This document shows positions 29,610 to 40,276 of a stretch of DNA of 64,000 bases, in pieces (positions within the stretch are counted from its first letter, which is position 1; each line of letters opens with the position of its first letter). This DNA is from Notospermus geniculatus (taxonomy: Eukaryota; Nemertea; Pilidiophora; Heteronemertea; Lineidae): contig NMRB01000460.1 of the NCBI GenBank assembly GCA_002633025.1, forward strand, positions 71,480 to 135,479, read 5' to 3'. Made by a program: the position numbers and the translations under genes. Under the pieces are notes generated by a model. The model was not told the origin of the DNA and made no database searches. It saw only the letters and a list, made by a program, of their open reading frames with translations.

Positions 29610-30860
29610 AAACTGATTGACGTAAAGCGACTCACTATGCTACTATCTGCCATACTAGTACAGTCATAAATTTGCAAATGTTAACACCACTTCTCAATTT
29701 TTTTATACGTTTCCTGTCAGTGTCCTGTTTTACATGCTATATAACATTGAAAGATTACATAACATATTTTGGGCGGTAATCCATCTACATCAGTACCACT
29801 ATGCATCCATATGAATGTAGAATTTTGCTCAGGCAAGTTCTGTAAGAAATTTACCTTCCGAAATGAATAGGAAAAAGGACAATCTGAGTCAGGTTTAAGG
29901 GGCAAAAATAGTAACCCTGCATCAAAAAGAGGGCTACTCAAAATACTGAATCAGCAAAAAGCAACACATTCTCTTGGTCTTTGTCCATGACCATGTCCAT
30001 GACATACTCTTGGTCTTTGTCCACGACCATGTAAATATCTCATGTATATAAGTATATTGTATAATTTCGGGTGGTCCACACGCTAGCGGTCTCTATTGGC
30101 CTTAGTGTAGGTCTCCTCGACCATTTATTTTGTTACTATGCACCTCTGGTCTATGTATTCTTCATTTTGGTCAAATAAATTAAATCAATCAATCAGTTAA
30201 ATCAATCAATACTCTCGAAGACGGGGTGAAATCACAGCTAATTCTCTCGGTTCCGGTTTATAGTGGAAAACCTGCAACTGGTAGGTAATTATATTAACCA
30301 TTTTCAAAAATGTACTTGTCAGTTCTGATATATGGCATTGCTTTTAATTCAATATTTTACTCTATCAGTATAGAATCCGTACTGGTAAGGGGAAACCAGA
30401 CCTAGACAATTCGCCATTGACGATCGTCTGGGCTATTGAGTGACTACTAATTGCCAGTCTCCTTTCACTAAAAATTGACTAAGCTTGTTCCAAGGAGGTC
30501 ATGAGATCTGTTCAAATCTGCTAAGAAGTACATAACTGCTCCAAAACAAATGACTGAGGGCATGATGATTTGACTTGTTACTGTATTGAATGACTGATCA
30601 TTTGACGGTTATTTCAGAACTGCGGTAACAAAAGCCAGCTCTAGCCCTGTGAAATTATAGGTTTCTTCTTTTCAGGACAACACTCTTCTCAATGTCCAAC
30701 TACACCAAACAGCCTTTTTCTAATTTAAATCCGAGAACCAAACCAAGACATTTCATTGATTATTTTGTCTTTGCTGAAGCAATGTTTATCTCTTTTCAGG
30801 ACGCGACATCTTCGACTTGTTTTTAAGTGAGATCTCTGCTCGTCATGCCAACAGTCCATG
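29610..30860. other. no gene seen
   Basis: Contains a doubled TACTCTTGGTCTTTGTCCA motif near 29970-30020 and otherwise ordinary non-coding sequence. Confidence 0.4.
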
Positions 30861-30867
30861 GGAAAAC

Positions 30868-31798
30868 TTCGGGTATTCGAAAAACATGGACGATGGACGG
30901 TGGATGATGGACGATGGACGGCTCCTTTCAGCATCATCGATCTCCACCGCCTGGATGAAGTGGAATTTATTCAGGACTGATTTTTCGTTCAGTTTTGTAA
31001 AATTATACTAAAAAATTAAATTCTCAGAAAATAATAAAAAACATCATCGAAGAATTGTAAAATTTCCTCAAAGATTTGAAAATAATAGGCCTAAAAAGAC
31101 ACCGCAAGAATTGTACCAAATCAAACAAATATCGTGCAAGATTTATAAAATAACATCCCGGGTGCATTTCATTTTCATGACTTCTCTTTGCCATGGCAAG
31201 TGTGACGCCTTGGGACACTTCCGGTAAGCAACCATACAGTAGGATTATTGCCGGACGGGCTGAAAATTAACGCTATACCTACCATAATTTGGGAATAGGG
31301 AGATAAGACCAAACCCTACAACTTTTCAAGAGGGACCCATAGTAAATTAGCAAGGGTTTAGGAGCTGTAGGCCTCGTATGAGGCTATCACTTCATTTCAT
31401 GATTTACGCTGAATATCAACCGCACTACATCTCTTGGTGGCTGGTTTAGTAGTGTTCATACTTCGATTCTTACACTCTCTGATTATTCTCAGTTGGTGAA
31501 GTACATCATTGTGAGCGAATGGTTGTGTGTAGTTTATGGTTATATTCTTCACGTTTTGAGTTGGACTACGGCCTAGGCGAGGCCTAACACTTCGGTTTCT
31601 GGTTCTGAATGTACATTCACTTCTTTATGAATACAAGAGTGCGTGTATGGTGTGAACAGGCTCCAAGCCGGCCATTTCGGCGCTGAGGGTCGGAAATGAG
31701 ACAAGTATCATCCAGGCGGTGGAGATTGATGATGCTGAAAGGAGCCGTCCATCATCCATCATCCACCGTCCATCGTCCATGTTTTTCGAATACCCGAA
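30868..31798. repeat. inverted repeat, 90-bp arms, 751-bp spacer
   Basis: TTCGGGTATTCGAAAAACAT through GGATGATGGACGATGGACGG to CCACCGCCTGGATG (30868-30957) is mirrored at 31709-31798. The arms include a GGACGATGGACGGTGGATGATGG mini-array. The spacer shows no coding sequence. It is probably a non-autonomous DNA element. Confidence 0.7.
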
Positions 31799-32059
31799 AA
31801 CTTCTTGTCCTTTGGATCAGACAATGCCAACGTTATGTCCGGAAGGAGGAATGGAGTGTTTCCTTTTCTGGTTGAGAAATCGCCGGAGGTGTATTTTGCT
31901 GGTTGTCCGGTCCACCTTTATGGGCGGTTATAACCGCAAATAAAGGACATCAAAACGAGGACATCGTATATGCAAAACGAGGACATTGTATTTGTTGAAC
32001 GAAGTCTATGTGATGTAGCGCGATGTCTATGTTACACGGCATAGACAAGAAAGTACATA

Positions 32060-32631
32060 GAATAAACTCTGTGCACAAAGCACAAAGAGGACAGCACACA
32101 CCACAACAAGGACGTTACGAAACGAAGACAGCATGCACCACGAAAAGGACGTTGCGAGACGAAGACAACAGGTGGCGCTCGCGTCGCTGTTTTCTCATTG
32201 TTGTGAAGTGTTGTTTTTAGCCTGATTTTTTGGGAAAACCCGTGAATTTCCGTTTTCTATGTAGGTGTACAGTAAGATGATAGACAGTAGGTCATCGACA
32301 TGAATAATATCGCAACACTGTCTACTTGAAAAACAACAGCTTCATCAACAGAGCGGTCCAATTCAGCAAAAAATTCTGCGATATTATTCATGCCGATGAC
32401 CAACCACCTATCATGGTACTGTATGCCTACGTAGAGAACGGAAATTCACGGTATTTCAAAAAAAATCAGGCTAAAAATAACACTTCACCACAATGAGAAA
32501 AGAACGATGCGAGCGCCACCTGTTGTCTCCGTTTCGCAACGTTTTTTTCGTGGTGCATGCTGTCTTCGTTTCGTAACGGCCTTGTTGTGGTGTGTACTGT
32601 CTTCTTTGTGCTTTGTGCACAGAGTTTATTC
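32060..32631. mobile_element. foldback MITE, 255-bp arms
   Basis: Arms 32060-32314 and 32377-32631 (GAATAAACTCTGTGCACAAA against its complement) enclose a 62-base loop with no coding. The element ends 8 bases before the BEL/Pao LTR at 32640. Confidence 0.8.
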
Positions 32632-32639
32632 TGTGCACT

Positions 32640-32897
32640 TGTACAGGAATGTACTGGATAGTACAGGTTCTGGGAGGAAATGACTGACAGCCTTGAATGC
32701 TTTTACTGAACTAAAACTTTATTGAAAGATACCAAACTTTTAAGCACTCATGTGATTGAACAAGGATTCGATTCGAAACAGGTGATTGCACACATTTATA
32801 AAACATGAGCCATAAACACAATGGCAACAAAGAGAATTCCACTATAAAAGAATGTGGCACTCTAAACAGCGAAACTGATTCAACCCTGTTCCCAACA
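32640..32897 (-). repeat. BEL/Pao 3' LTR
   Basis: Read on the minus strand it starts TGTTGGGAACAGGG and ends CCTGTACA (TG...CA). It is 258 bp and matches the 5' LTR at 39224-39483 with several substitutions and small indels, so the insertion is not recent. Confidence 0.85.
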
Positions 32898-33328
32898 TTA
32901 CTCCGCTGGGGGAGAAAGACTAGATAACCAATTGACAAACTTGAAACGGGACAATACTACTAAAATTGAACAAACAGAATGAAGTTAAAACATGAAATTT
33001 AAAACGTACAAACGACTAACTTGAGTAATTAGCACCACCTCAAATGAACTAAAAATTTACCAATTGAAAGGTGTAAACTTGCAACTTAACTGGAAATTTT
33101 TGTTTTCTTTTGTATTTGAATGTAAAACCTTGATTGAAAGTTCAGTAAAGATCAGCTCAGCCTGACACTGTTACCATGTCCATATCTGTCTACATGATTG
33201 TCCACAAAACATTTTGGAATTCTTAGATCTAATCTGAGATTTCTGAATCATCATTCTGGTAGATACATGTATCTCTGACCAACTGCCTTGCTTTTGAGGC
33301 AGCCTTTCTCACGTTTCCAGATCTGACA

Positions 33329-33706
33329 TTAACTACACTTACGATTACAATTTGAAAACGTCATGACGTCGGCTCTGCGGGACGTTTTTACGTGCTAATC
33401 GCTTGCTACACGTAAGAAACTTACGATTTAATCAAAGCCAAATATTTCATTTTTGTAATCCAAGAATTCGCCTGCAGTTTAACACATTCATAAATGGGTA
33501 TATTTCGCAGTTGCAGCAAAAATGACAAGAAGAATGCTTGGCACATCTGCCCTGGAGCGCTTGCCAAACATGGGATACATCGACCCTCTTTTACCTGGCA
33601 CGGGAAGTTTCAGGTCAAATGATGACGCCATCGCGTCACGTTCTTTCTTGACATGAGGCGTGACGTCATGACGTCGTCAAATCGTAATCGTAAATGTAAA
33701 ACGTAA
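33329..33706. mobile_element. MITE in the 3' part of the BEL element
   Basis: CTTACGATTACAATTTGAAA and GACGTCATGACGTC at the left are mirrored by GACGTCATGACGTCGTCAAA and TCGTAATCGTAAATG at the right. It lies between the integrase and the 3' LTR and supplies the last ~30 codons of the integrase reading frame. Confidence 0.65.
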
Positions 33707-35016
33707 GCTTGCAAAACCTCCCTATTAACTGCAGTAGTAGACTTGTCATTGACCTGCTTGGTTTCAGTGACTTGGCCTACACTTGTTTCAATAGGATAGA
33801 GCTTGGTGATAGGCCTGTTGCTATAACCACCTCTAGTCTTAATCTCAGCAGACCGGATTAACCCATCGTTTCCTCGGTTCAACTTGACAACTCTTGCAAG
33901 TTTCCAACGGAGGCGTGGAGTTGAATCATCATGCACTAGTACAGTATGACCCTCGCATATTTCATTCTTCATGACACCCTTCCCGCCCGCCTGGTGGCGC
34001 TCGTGTAAGGCAGTTAGATATTCTTGTGACCACCTACGCCAGAACCGATCTAGAATATTGGACAACACTTTGGCACGGCCTTGCAAGGCTGACCGACTAC
34101 CAAAGTCAGGATCATTCAACTCGTCTAGATCATACACTTCATGGGGTGTGCTAGTTATCCTTCTACCATAGAGGAGATGGGAAGGTGTCAGTGGAAGGGG
34201 ATCATCCAAGTCAGAAGATAGAAAGGTGATGGGACGGTCATTCAGAATACATTCGATTTCTGTTGCTATGGTGTGCAGTTCATCGAGAGTGACAAAAGCT
34301 CTGCCAAGGACCTTCTTCAAGCTGGTTTTAGTGAGGCCAATTAAACGCTCCCAAAAGCCTCCATACCATGGAGCTCTTTTAGGAATGAAAGTCCATGTGA
34401 CTCGCTTGTTTGCTAAGAATGTTTTCACAGCTTCAGAACTAAACAGAACTTTTAACTCATCTGCTGCGGCCAGGTAAGTAGATGCATTATCTGATAACAT
34501 CTCTCTTGGCAAGGATCTTCTGGCAGTAAAACGCCGGAAGGCTCTGAGGAACGTGTCAACTGAGAGATTTGTGACAACCTCTAGATGAACCGCACGCGTG
34601 ACCGCACAAGTAAATAAACATATGTATGCCTCGGACTCCCTACGTTCAATTCTGATGTACAATGCCCCCGTGAAATCGACACCAGTGACGGTGAAAGGGG
34701 GTGCCTCTAACAATCGGCAAGCTTGGAGTGGGGCCATGATAGGCGACCTGTATGGTTTCCCACAAATCAGTTTGCAAGTGAAGCATTTTCCGAGAGTGGA
34801 CTTCACCCTCTGCCGAATGTTAGAAACCCAAAATCGCTGTCGAAGTTGGGTAACAGTAGCTTGAACACCAGAGTGTAAAACCTGATCATGAGTGTACAAT
34901 ATCAACATCTCAGTAAACCTGTGCCTTGATGGCAGTAGAATTGGAAACTTGGTTTCAAAGCTCAGTGGAGCGTTATGTAAACGACCACCTGTACGCAGTA
35001 TACCATCGTTGTCTAC
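33610..35016 (-). CDS. BEL/Pao integrase
   Basis: The open frame enters at GILRTGGRLHNAPL (about 35010). It then has the HHCC zinc module (HDQVLHSG ... CFTC), the rve core with catalytic Asp in VDFTGALY, Asp in LSDNAST and Glu in GFWERLIG, and the C-terminal DUF5641-type region (LTPSHLLYGRR, FWRRWSQEYL, RWKLARVVKL). It inserts cDNA copies into the genome. The frame is uninterrupted for 469 codons, but its last ~30 residues come from a MITE, and the upstream RT/RNase H is missing, so no working polyprotein can be made. Confidence 0.88.
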   Translation of the reverse strand, partial: VDNDGILRTGGRLHNAPLSFETKFPILLPSRHRFTEMLILYTHDQVLHSGVQATVTQLRQRFWVSNIRQRVKSTLGKCFTCKLICGKPYRSPIMAPLQACRLLEAPPFTVTGVDFTGALYIRIERRESEAYICLFTCAVTRAVHLEVVTNLSVDTFLRAFRRFTARRSLPREMLSDNASTYLAAADELKVLFSSEAVKTFLANKRVTWTFIPKRAPWYGGFWERLIGLTKTSLKKVLGRAFVTLDELHTIATEIECILNDRPITFLSSDLDDPLPLTPSHLLYGRRITSTPHEVYDLDELNDPDFGSRSALQGRAKVLSNILDRFWRRWSQEYLTALHERHQAGGKGVMKNEICEGHTVLVHDDSTPRLRWKLARVVKLNRGNDGLIRSAEIKTRGGYSNRPITKLYPIETSVGQVTETKQVNDKSTTAVNREVLQAYVLHLRLRFDDVMTSRLMSRKNVTRWRHHLT

Positions 35017-36150
35017 ATCATGTGTCGCTTCTCTCCAAGATTTTCATCCATTTCTACAGGTATCTTAAACAATCGAATGTCAGATCACCAACCCTACTTT
35101 ATCAGTATTAAATCTGATCTCACTAATAATTCGTATGGGCCAAAAACTATACAATACAGGGAATTCAACGAAGAAAACATAACTCACTTTAAAAACGTAC
35201 TAAACGATAAGTTAACTACCTTAATAAATGATGAAAACTGGTCCACAATGGATGTGAACACCAGTTTCAATACATTTCATAACCATAGTTATCGATGCTA
35301 AAGAAACACATTTTCCTCTTCGTACAGTAAAACTAAAGAAACACAGACATAAAAAGACACCATGGATCACAAATGCATTGGTCAAATCTATCACAAAACG
35401 TGACAGGCTATACAAGAAATTAAAAGATACACCAAAAAACTGTCAACTCTATGAAATTAGAGCGGAACAACTAAAAACCTTTAATAAAGTTCTTCGTAGA
35501 CTAATCAACAATGCCAAAAAAATCATTATTCTCAGCTCTTCGATAAATGCAGTAACGATGCGAGAAAAACATGGTCAGCTATAAACTCAATTATTAATAA
35601 ATCTCCTGCTAAATCACAATTGCCTGATTCTTTCCTTATTAACGATACTACGGTAACTGACAAGAACACCATAGCCAATAGTTTTAATAACTACTTCTCA
35701 GGCATTGGTCCTAAACTTTCTTCTAAAATCAAAGCTCCCCCAACTACTTTCAATGAATATCTAAAAAACCCTCAGAACAAAACGTTTATGTTTCAAACAA
35801 TCAATGAAACAGATGTTGCCAAGGTAATTGACGGTCTACAGGCAACACCCAGCAGTGGGTGGGATGGACTGTCCACTAAACTCATTAAGATCTGTAAATC
35901 TGAAATATTAAGCGCCGTGACCTTATTACTTAATCGGTCAATCGAAACAAGTAAGGTATTACCTCTGTTCAAAAAGGGTGATAGTAAACTCTTCGATAAT
36001 TACCGACCTATTTCTCTATTGCCAGCAATATCAAAAATTTATGAACGAGTTATATTTAACCAATTAGTAAAACATTTCGACACAAATAATTTATTTTTGG
36101 AAGTCAATATGGTTTTCGTGCCAAACACTCTACTGACCTATAGCACGTGA
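35017..36150 (+). pseudogene. LINE (endonuclease end to RT start), decayed
   Basis: Three plus-strand frames in series: SDHQPYFISI (end of the endonuclease), KHRHKKTPWITNALVKSI with RDRLYKK (linker), and RT motifs SSGWDGLSTKLIK then LFKKGD, NYRPISLLPAISKIYERVIF. Frameshifts separate the pieces, and about ten residues before the KKGD motif are deleted. The catalytic FADD region and 3' end are missing. It sits in the BEL element in opposite orientation, replacing BEL RT/RNase H sequence. Confidence 0.75.
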
Positions 36151-36441
36151 CGCAAAATTATCGCCGAAGTTTACATATTTGGCCGATTTTTTACGCGACC
36201 TTGTCATGAAGTGGACAGATTTTTTCTTCACTTGTCAAATCACTGGTGGAATTGCACGCACGTTAATGATCCTGAATAAACATAGCATCTAAATAGCATG
36301 GTATTTCATATCAGCGAACTCTACTGTTCACGGATGCAGCCACCGAAAAACAGGAAAGTTTTTGCAAAGTTTACACAACTGGCCGAGATGGCCATGTTCC
36401 GACGCCGTCATTGGTATTGTTATTGCGCATGACGTCAATGN

Positions 36442-37790
36442 TAGACTCCTTGTAGTAATCTACCACATCTTGATCAGTTGGTCCACCACCGAATATGTTG
36501 TCCACATAGATATTATCCTTCATATCCAATGCGACAGGTGAACCAATGGATTCAAGATGGGTTTTCACTGCAGCGTTGAGAATGAAAGGTGAGCATGAGG
36601 CACCAAACAGAACAACTCTGAACTGATACACATCAAAAGCACTTTCAGCATCATTGCTGTCGGAAAGCCAAAAGATAGAACTTTGTGAATTTGCGGTCTT
36701 CTTCATCAAGACCCACATTCAAGAATGCTTTCTCGATATCGGCTGTGAATGCTAACTGAGGCACACGAAATCTAAGCAAGAGCGATATCAAATCGTTGTG
36801 AAGACGTGGTCCAGTCTCTAGACAGTCATTTAGACTGGGTGAATCTCCTGATCTACAGCTACAGTCGTACACCACTCTAATTGGAGTTGTTGGAGAGTCC
36901 TTGGCGACCGAATGATGAGGAAGATAATGTCCGTTCAGCACGTCATCGACTTGGACTTTCTCGATGAAACCACGAGACACCTGTTCCTGTATGATGTTGT
37001 CATAAACGGCACGTAGCTTAGGGGTAAGTCTTCGGATCATGGTGCGAGTTCGATGTTCGGCAACAGCTCGATTAGTAGGCAAGCTCGGGTGATCTGGTGC
37101 CCACGGTAACTTGGCGATATACCGTCCATTTTCGAGACGAAGATGCGAGGTCCGATAGGTATCGAAGTCCATGGGTTGTCTCGAGTCCTGAGTATCACCC
37201 TGTATCCCAATGGCCTCCAAGTGCCAATATTCTTGGAATTTCTCTGTATCTTCGGCAAGATTGGTAGCGGTATGGAACACTGAAGCACGAGATCCCGAAT
37301 TTGAAGCTGAACTGAGAGGACCAGATAGCATGTAACCAAGTTTAGAGTTGACAGCAGTTGGACCTGGTCCACGAATGATCTCGTCACAAACGAAGTCCCA
37401 ATAGAAGTCCGCGCCTATCAAGACTGAGATTTCAAAAGTGTCTCTATTTGACACTGGGTGAGCAAACTTCAGCCCTCTGAGGTGAGGCAAATCTAGCAAG
37501 GATACTTTGAGTTGATTTTTCACAGGAGCCGAAATCTGAGGTAGGCCTACCACTAAAGCTGAGATTTCCTTGTTTTCTCCCGTGATGGTGCGTACAGCCA
37601 ACTTGATCTCCTCGTAAGTACGAATTTGAGACTCCTTACCACCAAAAGCAGCCAATTGAATTGTCTGTGAACCGATGGGTCTGGCATCAAGTTTCCAAGT
37701 CAAATCTGTAGTGACGAAAGAGCGTGTTGCACCTTCATCAAACAATATAGTGGCCGAATATGTGTTCGATCCTACGGGCAGTTTTCAACA
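36442..37790 (-). pseudogene. BEL/Pao protease and reverse transcriptase (partial)
   Basis: The protease motif is LFDEGATRSFV in a DUF1758 context (GSQTIQLAAFGGKE). RT has VVYDCSCRSGD, SLNDCLETGP, FTADIEKAFLNVGL and, after a frameshift near 36700, FRVVLFGASCSPFILNAAV and the catalytic box IYVDNIFGG (YVDN in place of YVDD). It ends at the single N (36441). There is a frameshift against gag near 37760. Confidence 0.8.
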
Positions 37791-39154
37791 GAACTGCTCC
37801 TGAACTGGCAAGACGTTCAGTCGAAACGGACTTGGCATGTACTTGCGTTGGTTCTGTCTCGCTTGCTTGGGTCGTCTCACCTGCCTTAGCTTCCGTGCTC
37901 TCTGGAGGAGTCTTGGCTGCGTCACTGTTACATAATGCCGTGTGATGACGTCTCTTGCAACGGCGACAGGTGTGTTTTGATTTACACTCTTTGATCCTGT
38001 GGGCTCCCAAGCAATTGAAACACAACCGATCACGTTTCACGATGGCCTTACGTTCTCCATGATCTTTCACAACCGTACAGTCCGCCGAATGGTGCTTGTC
38101 TTTTTTTGCAAAAGACACAAGCTTTCGTACGCGTTACCTTATTGTCCTTGGATGGCTCCGTTTCAGTTAATAACGCTACTGCACTCGACGTAGGGTGGCA
38201 TGTGTTGGCGAGTCCTTCACCTGCTTCTCCAGCCTGGACCTCTTTGAGAATGGCTTTACGTAAGTCACTAAGAGTCCATTCCTTGTCCCCATGGTCACGT
38301 GACAACTGCTTCCTCGTCTGCGTTGGCAGCTTTTCCATGAGAATTGGCACCAGTAGGTCCCCGTACGAGTCCTCTTTTCGTCCAAGCGCTTCGAGACCCC
38401 TGACGTAAACCTCGACTTCATTATGGAAACGGCGTAAACTAGAAGGATTCGATGATGGTTTCGACAATTCCACTAGCGCCTTCATGTATGCCGCACGTAC
38501 CCGATGATCCAGACCGTAGCGATCCTGGAGTAACTTTATGGCGTGATCATAGTTAGCACTTGTCAAAGCTAGCCCCTCGATTGTAAGGGCGGCGTCTCCA
38601 GACAACTGTCCAAGTAGATACTGGAATTTCTGGACTGGACCTAAGCTAGCATCTTCATGAATGGCAAGCCGGAAACTGTCGTAGAAACCCTGCCACTTTA
38701 AAACATCTCCGTCAAACATCGGAAGTGAGATTTTCGGCAATTTCACAGTCTTTGGTTTGGGGGGTTTGACGTCAGAATCTTTGGAATCTTTGTTGGTATT
38801 CCCCTTCGAGGTGTGGTCGAGTTTTGGTCCCTTTTCTGTTGTGAGCTTCGAAATCATCTTATGCACCTTATTGAGCGAGGACCTGACCTTTGAGTGGTAG
38901 ATGTCGGATTCCTCGATAACTGCTTCGATGTCCTCCTCTTCGGCTGCGTCTAGAAGCTGGTTATCTAACTTAGTGATGGTTTCTAACCTGGCGACGATTT
39001 CCTCCACTATGGACTCTAATGCGTCAAGGTCGTCTTGAGTTGCCTTTTCTGCGGCCTCGACAATCTCATCAGCTTTTCCGAAAGCTTTGGTGTTTAGTCC
39101 ACGGTAGGCTCCTCTCGACTTCTTGAGGCGGGATACTTTGGCTGGGTCAGTCAT
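37760..39154 (-). pseudogene. BEL/Pao Gag
   Basis: ATG start at 39154. The N-terminal coiled part has DALESIVEEIVARLETI, then DUF1759 (PKISLPMFDGDVLKWQGFYD, about residues 140-160). The nucleocapsid-like end has a CVFCKK start and, after a frameshift at a T-run near 38108, cysteine/histidine knuckles (CFNCLGAHRIKEC, CRRCKRRHHTALC). Gag packages the element RNA. The frameshift could be decay or a sequencing slip in the T-run. Confidence 0.82.
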
Positions 39155-39200
39155 CTTACTTGGGTGTCGAAGTCACTTTTCTATAAACACCATATGCCTA

Positions 39201-39217
39201 TCCTGGTCACGGCACCA
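39201..39217 (-). promoter_or_regulatory. BEL/Pao primer-binding site
   Basis: TGGTGCCGTGACCAGGA on the minus strand, six bases inside the 5' LTR edge, begins with the TGG expected to pair with a tRNA CCA end. Confidence 0.65.
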
Positions 39218-39223
39218 ACAAAA

Positions 39224-39483
39224 TGTACAGGAATGTACTGAATCGAATAGGTTCTGGCAGGAATAGATCACTGACAGCCTTGAATGCTTTTACAGAACTA
39301 AAATTTATTGAAAGATACCAAACATTTATACTCAGGTGATTGAACAAGGATTCGAAATAGATGATTGCACACATTTATAAAACATGAACCATAAACACAA
39401 TGGCAACAAAGAGAATTCTACTACAAAGGAATGTGGTAGTCTAAAACGGCGAAACTGACCATGCTTCAACCTTGTTCCCAACA
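39224..39483 (-). repeat. BEL/Pao 5' LTR
   Basis: 260 bp, TGTTGGGAAC...CCTGTACA on the minus strand, counterpart of 32640-32897. A TTTATAAATG TATA-like box lies near its centre. Confidence 0.85.
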
Positions 39484-40276
39484 AGAAGAAGCATGTAAAT
39501 GACACGCTCAGTCAGGGAGTGGCAGCAATGTCACAAACCCATAGAACCTGGGGGTGGCAAGGGTGTCCTGACCAGCACTTCATAGACACCATACATGCTC
39601 AGTACATTAGAAGAGAACCAGGAAGTAAAATCTAGATCCAATATGGCCGCCCTGTTTTGGACTAATTGGCACCATTCATGAAATTCACTTGTGGAGCACT
39701 CTATGTCTGTCGAAAATATTGCTACCAAAAGGGGTGGACTTGGTAGAAAAAAACTCGAACGTTATGATAAGCAAGGTGTTTGACCTTCAAAATGTATCAT
39801 TTCTTGGGAAAGTGTTCCGACAACTAGTCTTTTGTTTCAGCTTATTAGCTAATTAGTGCATTCTAAGACCCGTCTCATTCAATTCCTTTCGACTGATAGA
39901 CCCCGCAGGTGCCTTCATTTTCGTCATACAACTTGTACTTTTATGGTATTTTGACATGTTTTATTTCCAATGCTCCAAAAATTCACAACGTCGGCTTGCC
40001 CTTAAACGTACCCATGCTACCAAATCGTATTCGGTACATGCGTAGGCCCCTATGAGTTTCTGTCGCCCACTGCAACGATGGCCCTGTTTATTTATTCTAT
40101 AGGCCTATCTGTGTTCTCAAGTGACGTCATCAACCACTACTAGGAAGCCAGTTTCTGCCACAATGGCGCAGGCTTTGTTGACGCAAATAGGCGCGAACGT
40201 GACATACGCCTAGCATGTGACTCTTGTTTGCAAAGTAATATTTCCCCTCGTCATTCGCCAAGGTTTTACAGTAGGC
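39484..40276. other. no gene seen
   Basis: Non-coding flank between the BEL element and the next transposon pseudogene. Contains ATGGCGCAGG-type GC-rich sequence but no supported exon. Confidence 0.4.

Larger units (their letters stand above)
32640..39483 (-). mobile_element. BEL/Pao LTR retrotransposon, interrupted
   Basis: A minus-strand element with both LTRs, a primer-binding site, gag, protease, part of RT and a complete integrase. The middle (RT C-terminus and RNase H) is missing; its place, 35017-36441, is taken by LINE sequence, unrecognised DNA and a single-N join. Frameshifts in gag and gag-pol show it is dead. Flanking 5-mers (gcact left, agaag right) differ, so no target duplication remains. 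Confidence 0.88.
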
